NCBI GenBank assembly: GCA_017517845.1
Contig: JAFWXW010000023.1
Span: 1-35,224 of the forward strand
Length of the DNA: 35,224 bases
Source: Paludibacteraceae bacterium
GTDB lineage: Bacteria; Bacteroidota; Bacteroidia; Bacteroidales; Paludibacteraceae
Reading direction: 5' to 3'
This document shows, one piece after another, positions 30,562 through 35,224 of the stretch. A model generated the notes under the pieces. The model was not told the origin of the DNA, ran no database searches, and worked only from the letters and a program-made list of their open reading frames with translations. Every line of letters begins with the position of its first letter. The first letter of the stretch is position 1. The translations under genes and the position numbers were made by a program.

Positions 30562-30641
30562 ACGAGATTTTTTCAAACGGTTAAAGACTAACTCGTGATT
30601 GCTTTTTATGATGTGGGAAAGCAGACCACTATTTTAAGCAT

Positions 30642-30680
30642 AAAAAGGTTTAGAACCTTATTTTGCTAAGGTTCTAAACC
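30642..30680 (-). terminator. Attenuator-like terminator between rplL and rpoB
   Basis: GGTTTAGAACCTTA and TAAGGTTCTAAACC form a perfect 14-bp stem with a 6-nt loop. On the minus strand it is followed by TTTTTA. It is a textbook intrinsic terminator, yet rpoB and rpoC lie downstream with no strong promoter box between, so partial read-through is expected. It corresponds in position to the rplL-rpoB attenuator known in E. coli. Confidence 0.85.
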
Positions 30681-30683
30681 GAG

Positions 30684-30702
30684 CCTCCTGATAAACAGAA
30701 GG
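30684..30702 (-). promoter_or_regulatory. Small hairpin just after rplL
   Basis: On the minus strand CCTTCTG and CAGGAGG pair (7 bp, one G-T) around a 5-nt loop, 5 bp past the rplL stop. It lies immediately before the larger terminator hairpin and may protect the rplL mRNA end or modulate the attenuator. Confidence 0.45.
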
Positions 30703-30707
30703 TTAGA

Positions 30708-31088
30708 TTATTTCAACTCAACTTCAGCGCCAGCTTCAGTAAGTTGTTTTTTCAATGCTTCAGCTTCGTCTTTGCTTATGCCTTCTTTAACGTTAGCAGG
30801 AGCAGCGTCAACGATATCTTTAGCTTCTTTTAAGCCAAGACCTGTTAATTCTTTAACTAGTTTTACGATAGCTAGTTTGTTTGCACCAGCTGATTTTAAT
30901 ACTACGTCAAAAGAAGTTTTTTCTTCAGCAGCAGGAGCAGCAGCACCAGCAGCAGCTGGACCAGCTACAGCTACAGCAGCAGCTGCAGGTTCGATACCAT
31001 ATTCGTCTTTTAAAATTTGAGCTAGTTCATTTACGTCTTTTACGGTTAAGTTAACTAGTTCTTCTGCAAGTTTCTTTAAATCTGCCAT
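30708..31088 (-). CDS. rplL: 50S ribosomal protein L7/L12
   Basis: The 126-residue stalk protein recruits GTPase factors to the ribosome and is present in several copies per ribosome. The N-terminal dimerisation domain ([20 protein letters not shown]) leads to an Ala/Pro-rich hinge ([20 protein letters not shown]). The C-terminal factor-binding domain has [20 protein letters not shown] and ends AGAEVELK. It lies 44 bp after rplJ. Confidence 0.98.
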   Translation of the reverse strand: MADLKKLAEELVNLTVKDVNELAQILKDEYGIEPAAAAVAVAGPAAAGAAAPAAEEKTSFDVVLKSAGANKLAIVKLVKELTGLGLKEAKDIVDAAPANVKEGISKDEAEALKKQLTEAGAEVELK

Positions 31089-31132
31089 TTTTATAAAATT
31101 TAAAAAGTTTTTACTAATTTGTTATTGGGTAA

Positions 31133-31660
31133 TTATTCTCTCTCGCCGAGTGTTTTTAACACGCCATGGATTGTGTTGCCTCCAGATTGAAGTGCAGAAA
31201 GCACATTTTGCATTGGAGATTGTAACAAGCCAATGATTTCGCCAAGAAGTTCTTCTTTAGATTTAAGGGCTACTAGAGCGTCTAGTTGGTCAGCACCAAC
31301 ATATAAGCTTTCGTAAACATAAGCTGCTTTCAATACTGGTTTGCCATTGTTTGCTTTGTCTTTGCTTAATTCTTTGATAAGACGAGCAGGAGCATTACCA
31401 TTATTAGAGAACATTATAGAGGTTGAGCCACTTAGAACGTTGTAGATTTCGCTATAATCGCCTTCTAAACTTTCTAATGCTTTTTGGAACAAGGTGTTTT
31501 TAACCACCATTAATTTTACGTCTTTTTCGAAACATGCTTTACGTAAAAGATGAGTTCTTTCTGCGTTTAATTCAGAAGTATCTGTTACGTAGAAGTGGTC
31601 ATATTGACCAATAGTTTCTTTTATAAGATCTATAACATTTGCTTTATCTTCCTTTTTCAT
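31133..31660 (-). CDS. rplJ: 50S ribosomal protein L10
   Basis: The 175-residue stalk base protein binds 23S rRNA and holds the L7/L12 dimers. Recognisable blocks are LIKETIGQYDHFYVTDTSEL, VVKNTLFQKAL, and the C-terminal helix with LQSPMQNVLSALQSGGNTIH that carries L7/L12. It lies 17 bp after rplA and 44 bp before rplL. The short gap leaves no room for an E. coli-like long L10 leader. Confidence 0.96.
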   Translation of the reverse strand: MKKEDKANVIDLIKETIGQYDHFYVTDTSELNAERTHLLRKACFEKDVKLMVVKNTLFQKALESLEGDYSEIYNVLSGSTSIMFSNNGNAPARLIKELSKDKANNGKPVLKAAYVYESLYVGADQLDALVALKSKEELLGEIIGLLQSPMQNVLSALQSGGNTIHGVLKTLGERE

Positions 31661-31677
31661 AACAATAATTTTAGTGG

Positions 31678-32370
31678 TTATTCAGCTGATTTAGGGTCTA
31701 CTTTTACACCCTTACTCATTGTGCTTGAAAGATAAATGCTCTTAATATAGATACCTTTAGCAGCGGTTGGTTTTAGTTTAATCAAAGTGCTGATGAATTC
31801 TTTTGCATTTTCAGCTATTTTTTCTGCATCAAATGATACTTTAGCAATAGCAGCGTGAACTATACCAGTTTTGTCAACTTTGAAATCTATTTTACCTTGT
31901 TTTACTTCTTTAACAGCTTTACCTATTTCGTTGGTAACTGTACCGCTTTTAGGGTTAGGCATTAAACCACGAGGACCTAATACACGACCTAGAGCACCAA
32001 GTTTACCCATAATTGAAGGCATTGTGATGATGATATCTACATCAGTCCAACCACCTTTAATTTTTTCGATAAATTCATCAAGACCAACTTAGTCAGCACC
32101 AGCAGCTTTTGCTTCTGCTTCTTTGTCGGGAGTACATAGAGCCAATACGCGAACCTCTTTACCAGTACCATTAGGAAGTGAAACTACGCCACGTACCATT
32201 TGGTTACTTTTACGAGGGTCAACACCTAAACGAACGTCGATATCGACTGATGCGTCAAATTTAGTAAATGTAATATCTTTTACTAATTGAGCTGCTTCTG
32301 CAAGAGAGTAGCTTTTACCTACTTCAATTTTCTCTGCAGCTAACTTTTGATTTTTTGTAAGTTTACTCAT
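31678..32370 (-). CDS. rplA: 50S ribosomal protein L1, with an in-frame TAA stop
   Basis: The frame is 231 codons, the normal length of L1, which forms the L1 stalk at the ribosomal E site and represses its own operon in other bacteria. The N-terminal part ends [11 protein letters not shown], then TAA (32089-32091). The same frame continues [20 protein letters not shown]-like and then [20 protein letters not shown]. Homologues have Tyr between GAD and VGLDE, so one base (TAT or TAC to TAA) makes the stop. Unlike rpoC there is no frame change. It may be a sequence error or a true nonsense mutation; E. coli survives without L1 but grows slowly. An internal restart at ATG 32022 would make only the last 114 residues. 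Confidence 0.92.
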
Positions 32371-32388
32371 TGTTTAAAAATTGAAGGG

Positions 32389-32832
32389 TTAATTACTTTC
32401 TGGAAATTCTCCTTTAACTGAGATACCCATACTTCTTGCTGTTCCAGCTACCATGCGCATCGCTGAATCAATAGTGAAACAGTTTAAATCTGCCATTTTA
32501 TCAGTTGCAATAGCTTTAACTTGTTCCCAAGTAACTTCTGCTATTTTCTTTCTGTTAGGCTCTGCAGAACCACTTTTTTGTTTTGTAACTTCAAGTAGTT
32601 GGATAGCCACAGGAGGAGTTTTGATGATAAAATCGAAAGATTTATCAGTGTAATAGGTAATGACCACAGGCAAGATTTTTCCTGCTTTGTCTTGGGTTCT
32701 GGCATTAAATTGTTTGCAAAACTCCATAATATTGATACCCTTGGAACCCAAGGCAGGACCAATTGGAGGAGATGGATTTGCAGCACCACCTTTTACTTGC
32801 AATTTGATTTGGCCAGCAATTTCTTTTGCCAT
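32389..32832 (-). CDS. rplK: 50S ribosomal protein L11
   Basis: The 147-residue protein forms the GTPase-associated centre with 23S rRNA and helps RelA sense stalled ribosomes. The N-terminal [20 protein letters not shown] and [15 protein letters not shown] blocks, and the C-terminal rRNA-binding region ending [11 protein letters not shown], are present. It lies 66 bp after nusG and 18 bp before rplA. Confidence 0.98.
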   Translation of the reverse strand: MAKEIAGQIKLQVKGGAANPSPPIGPALGSKGINIMEFCKQFNARTQDKAGKILPVVITYYTDKSFDFIIKTPPVAIQLLEVTKQKSGSAEPNRKKIAEVTWEQVKAIATDKMADLNCFTIDSAMRMVAGTARSMGISVKGEFPESN

Positions 32833-32898
32833 GTTATCAAATACTTTTTGTTGTTAATAAATTTATTAGTGAAAAATGGACAAGGAAAGCGTAACCAT

Positions 32899-33453
32899 TT
32901 ACTGTCCTTTCTCAACTTGCATAAAGCTTAATTCTAGCGGAGTTTTACGTCCGAAGATCATGACCATAACCTTGAGCTTCTTTCTCTCGTTATTAACTTC
33001 TTCAATAGTACCTTTGAAGTCGTTAAATGGTCCAGAGATTACTTTCACTTCTTCTCCTACATAGAATGGAACGCTAAGTTCTTCTTCTTGTTCTTGTAGT
33101 TTGTCAACAGTACCTAAAATACGATTAACTTCTGATTGACGAAGTGGAACTATGTTTTTAGCATCATTACCGCCTAAAAAACCGATAACATTGGGTACAT
33201 TACGTAATTCATGCATGATATCTCCTGTAAGTACCATTTCTACTAAAACATAACCAGGAAGATAGCTTCTTTCTTTAACTATCTTCTTGTTGTTTCTCAT
33301 TTGATAAACTTTTTCAGTTGGGATCAATACTTGAAACACACGTCCGTGATAAAGAGGGTTGTTTTTGATTTCAGCTTCAACATACTCTCTTACTTTATTT
33401 TCCTTACCGCTTACAGCTCTAAGGACATACCACTTTTTATTAGTTTCAGACAT
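32899..33453 (-). CDS. nusG: Transcription termination/antitermination protein NusG
   Basis: The 184-residue factor binds RNA polymerase through its NGN domain (about 1-110; KKWYVLRAVSGKENKVREY, RSYLPGYVLVEM, PNVIGFLGG). It reaches Rho or the ribosome through the C-terminal KOW domain (about 130-184; GEEVKVISGPFNDFKGTIEE, then KVMVMIFGRKTPLELSF). ATG 33453 fits the usual NusG start; the TTG two codons earlier is unlikely. Upstream is a strong AGGAGG ribosome binding site, rare in this window. It lies 15 bp after secE. Confidence 0.97.
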   Translation of the reverse strand: MSETNKKWYVLRAVSGKENKVREYVEAEIKNNPLYHGRVFQVLIPTEKVYQMRNNKKIVKERSYLPGYVLVEMVLTGDIMHELRNVPNVIGFLGGNDAKNIVPLRQSEVNRILGTVDKLQEQEEELSVPFYVGEEVKVISGPFNDFKGTIEEVNNERKKLKVMVMIFGRKTPLELSFMQVEKGQ

Positions 33454-33461
33454 ATCCAATC

Positions 33462-33467
33462 CCTCCT
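33462..33467 (-). promoter_or_regulatory. Strong Shine-Dalgarno sequence before nusG
   Basis: The minus strand reads AGGAGG, then 8 nt, then the nusG ATG at 33453. Most other genes here have A/T-rich sequence with no such motif before their starts, as is usual in Bacteroidetes. It supports ATG 33453 as the start. Confidence 0.6.
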
Positions 33468-33468
33468 A

Positions 33469-33660
33469 TTAGCCTATCAAATTATAGATAAACTTCATAA
33501 TCTCTTCAAAGCCAAGGTCAATTAACCAAATAATGAGTGACATTATGATGGAAGCAGTTAACACAATGACAGCACTATTGCTTAATTCCTTTGCAGTAGG
33601 CCAAGAAACTTTATGTATAAGTTCGTTGTAAGATTCTTTTATGTAATTTACAAACTTCAT
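33469..33660 (-). CDS. secE: Preprotein translocase subunit SecE
   Basis: The 63-residue single-span SecE is the minimal form found outside gammaproteobacteria. An amphipathic helix (FVNYIKESYNELIHKVSWPT) with the conserved VSWPT motif is followed by one transmembrane helix (about 30-52, AVIVLTASIIMSLIIWLIDL). It clamps the SecY channel. ATG 33660 is the start; the longer frame from 33717 runs back into the tRNA-Trp gene. It lies between tRNA-Trp and nusG, its conserved position. Confidence 0.96.
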   Translation of the reverse strand: MKFVNYIKESYNELIHKVSWPTAKELSNSAVIVLTASIIMSLIIWLIDLGFEEIMKFIYNLIG

Positions 33661-33687
33661 GGTTTGTTTATTTATTCGTTTTTTTAG

Positions 33688-33760
33688 CACGGGTCGAGAG
33701 GCTCGAACTCCCGACACCTGGTTTTGGAGACCAGTGCTCTACCAACTGAGCTAGACCCGT
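33688..33760 (-). tRNA. tRNA-Trp (anticodon CCA)
   Basis: A complete 73-nt tRNA on the minus strand. The acceptor stem ACGGGTC/GACCCGT is perfect, with discriminator G. The D-arm is GCTC-AGTTGGTA-GAGC, the anticodon arm CTGGT-CTCCAAA-ACCAG, and the T-arm GGGAG-TTCGAGC-CTCTC. CCA is not encoded. It lies between tuf and secE, a conserved arrangement. Its 5' half is repeated nearby (see 33793-33850). Confidence 0.97.
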
Positions 33761-33792
33761 AAAAATAGGTCAGTTTATTTCTAAACTCTTCA

Positions 33793-33850
33793 CTCAGTTG
33801 GTAGAGCACTTATGCTCTTCTATTTCTAGCAACTGAGCTAGACCCGTAAA
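33793..33850 (-). repeat. Direct and inverted partial copies of the tRNA-Trp 5' half
   Basis: Bases 33830-33850 repeat 33743-33763 exactly (21 nt, tRNA 5' end plus three flanking A). Bases 33793-33810 are the exact reverse complement of 33733-33750 (18 nt, the D-arm and its 3' flank). The two copies face each other: CTCAGTTG (33793-33800) and CAACTGAG (33830-33837) can pair, with an inner hairpin AGAGCA/TGCTCT. There is no anticodon arm or T-arm, so this is not a working tRNA. It may be a decayed second tRNA, a template-switch scar, or a regulatory structure in the tuf-tRNA-secE transcript. Confidence 0.85.
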
Positions 33851-33854
33851 CAAA

Positions 33855-33874
33855 GGTTCACCGACAGGTGAACC
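33855..33874 (-). terminator. Hairpin after tuf, probable partial terminator
   Basis: GGTTCACC and GGTGAACC form a perfect 8-bp stem around GACA. On the minus strand it is followed by TTTGTTTACGGG, a short U-rich run. It lies 24 bp past the tuf stop. Since tRNA-Trp and secE follow without an obvious promoter box, read-through or a second promoter is needed. Confidence 0.65.
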
Positions 33875-33898
33875 CTTGGGAGTTATACTTAGTTAATA

Positions 33899-35086
33899 TT
33901 AAGCTAAGATTTCAGTGATTTGACCAGAACCTACTGTACGACCACCTTCACGGATAGCGAAACGTAGACCTACGTTACATGCTACTGGGTAGATTAGTTC
34001 TACAGAGATTTCTAAGTTGTCACCAGGCATAACCATTTCACGTCCTTCTGGAAGAGTGATTTCACCAGTTACGTCCAATGTACGGATGTAGAATTGAGGA
34101 CGATATTTGTTGTGGAATGGAGTGTGACGACCACCTTCTTCTTTCTTCAAGATATAAACTGAAGCTTTGAATTTGTTGTGAGGAGTTACTTGTCCTGGGT
34201 GAGCGATAACCATACCACGTTTGATTTCGTTTTTGTCAATACCACGAAGTAACAAACCTACGTTATCACCAGCTTCACCTTGGTCTAATAGTTTACGGAA
34301 CATTTCAACACCAGTAACAACTGATTTCATACCTTCAGCACCAAGACCGATGATTTGAACTTCGTCACCAACTTTGATGATACCAGTTTCGATACGACCT
34401 GTTGCAACAGTACCACGACCAGTAATAGAGAATACGTCTTCAACTGGCATTAAGAATGGTTTGTCGATGTCACGTGGAGGAAGTTGAATCCAAGAGTCAA
34501 CAGCAGCCATAAGTTCCATAACTTTTTCTTCCCATTCTGCTTCACCGTTTAATGCACCTAGAGCAGAGCCGCGGATGATAGGAGTGTTGTCACCGTCGAA
34601 TTCATAGAATGCAAGAAGTTCACGCATTTCCATTTCAACTAGTTCTAACATTTCTTCGTCATCAACCATGTCACATTTGTTCATGAATACAACTAGACGA
34701 GGACCGTTTACTTGGCGAGCAAGTAGGATGTGTTCACGTGTTTGAGGCATAGGACCGTCAGTAGCAGCTACTACGATGATAGCACCGTCCATTTGAGCAG
34801 CACCAGTTACCATGTTTTTAACGTAGTCGGCGTGTCCTGGGCAGTCAACGTGTGCATAGTGACGATTTTCTGTTTGATATTCAACGTGAGAAGTATTGAT
34901 TGTGATACCACGTTCTTTTTCTTCTGGAGCATTGTCGATTTGGTCGAATGATTTTAACTCAGAAAGACCTTTTTTTGCTAATACTGTAGTAATAGCAGCA
35001 GTTAAGGTAGTTTTACCGTGGTCAACGTGACCAATTGTACCAATGTTTACGTGTGGTTTGGAACGGTCAAATTTTTCTTTTGCCAT
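33899..35086 (-). CDS. tuf: Translation elongation factor Tu
   Basis: The 395-residue GTPase brings aminoacyl-tRNA to the ribosome. G1 is GHVDHGKTT (about 19-27), the switch region includes [15 protein letters not shown]3 is [11 protein letters not shown] and G4 is NKCD. Domains 2 and 3 ([40 protein letters not shown]) and the end [10 protein letters not shown] are intact. It lies between tRNA-Thr and tRNA-Trp; the promoter for the pair is beyond the window edge. Confidence 0.99.
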   Translation of the reverse strand: MAKEKFDRSKPHVNIGTIGHVDHGKTTLTAAITTVLAKKGLSELKSFDQIDNAPEEKERGITINTSHVEYQTENRHYAHVDCPGHADYVKNMVTGAAQMDGAIIVVAATDGPMPQTREHILLARQVNGPRLVVFMNKCDMVDDEEMLELVEMEMRELLAFYEFDGDNTPIIRGSALGALNGEAEWEEKVMELMAAVDSWIQLPPRDIDKPFLMPVEDVFSITGRGTVATGRIETGIIKVGDEVQIIGLGAEGMKSVVTGVEMFRKLLDQGEAGDNVGLLLRGIDKNEIKRGMVIAHPGQVTPHNKFKASVYILKKEEGGRHTPFHNKYRPQFYIRTLDVTGEITLPEGREMVMPGDNLEISVELIYPVACNVGLRFAIREGGRTVGSGQITEILA

Positions 35087-35140
35087 AATAATAAATTTTA
35101 ATTGGATTATCTAATTTAATTGTTGTTTCGATTTAGTAAG

Positions 35141-35213
<73 letters not shown>

Positions 35214-35224
35214 AAAAAAAAGAG

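Noticed and set aside
32089-32091. Reassignment of TAA to tyrosine as the cause of the rplA stop
   Set aside because: Other genes in the window, such as tuf and nusG, clearly end at TAA, so the codon acts as a stop here.
33793-33850. A second functional tRNA gene between tuf and tRNA-Trp
   Set aside because: Only the 5' acceptor strand and D-arm are matched; the anticodon arm, T-arm and 3' acceptor strand are missing.

Overview
The window looks like a chromosomal segment of a low-G+C (about one third by eye) member of the Bacteroidales. The evidence is protein content (TonB receptor with a CarboxypepD_reg domain, GldH, RicT/PSP1 next to GldH, an AspT-type transporter, a Bacteroides-style Mrp), near absence of Shine-Dalgarno sequences before most starts, and repeated copies of the Bacteroidetes -7 promoter box TAnnTTTG. 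I see no prophage, insertion sequence, CRISPR array or defence island. Nearly everything is core housekeeping DNA.

Layout. 1-120: 3' end of a 5S rRNA gene and its terminator, so an rRNA operon ends here. 120-550: AT-rich spacer with one doubtful 58-codon ORF. 600-4767: a TonB-dependent outer-membrane receptor (minus) divergent from an AspT/YidE-type transporter (plus). 4827-14649: a tightly packed minus-strand gene train, in transcription order holB, ricT-like, gldH, trmB, mrp, rsfS, ftsH, cdsA, psd and then comM, with most junctions overlapping or only a few bases apart. 14773-15888: DivIC/FtsB-like gene, rpsO (minus) and a YraN-family gene. 15896-19211: minus-strand M23-like protein, dxr and rseP. 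19343-20912: initiator tRNA-fMet, nagB, and ssb (minus). 21056-22423: a membrane-bound lytic transglycosylase lipoprotein. 22472-35213: the classic translation/transcription block on the minus strand, in transcription order tRNA-Thr, tuf, tRNA-Trp, secE, nusG, rplK, rplA, rplJ, rplL, rpoB, rpoC.

How the genes work together. The last block makes elongation factor Tu, the SecE translocase subunit, NusG, four 50S proteins and the two large RNA polymerase subunits. A pair of hairpins between rplL and rpoB looks like the attenuator that elsewhere sets the ratio of ribosomal protein to polymerase. The holB-psd train combines replication (delta prime), tRNA modification, Fe-S delivery, ribosome dormancy, membrane proteolysis and two phospholipid-synthesis steps. 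Cell-envelope genes (DivIC, RseP, M23-like, MltF-like) fill the middle.

Points that deserve a look. (i) Two core genes do not read through: rpoC has a one-base frame loss near 26443-26448, and rplA has an in-frame TAA at 32089-32091 where tyrosine is expected. Sequence error is the simplest explanation, and both must be settled against reads. (ii) Between tuf and tRNA-Trp lie a direct and an inverted partial copy of the tRNA-Trp 5' half. The inverted copy can pair perfectly over 18 nt with the D-arm of the real tRNA in the same transcript. (iii) The M23-like protein keeps its zinc ligands but has lost both catalytic histidines. I did not find a clearly new multi-gene system.
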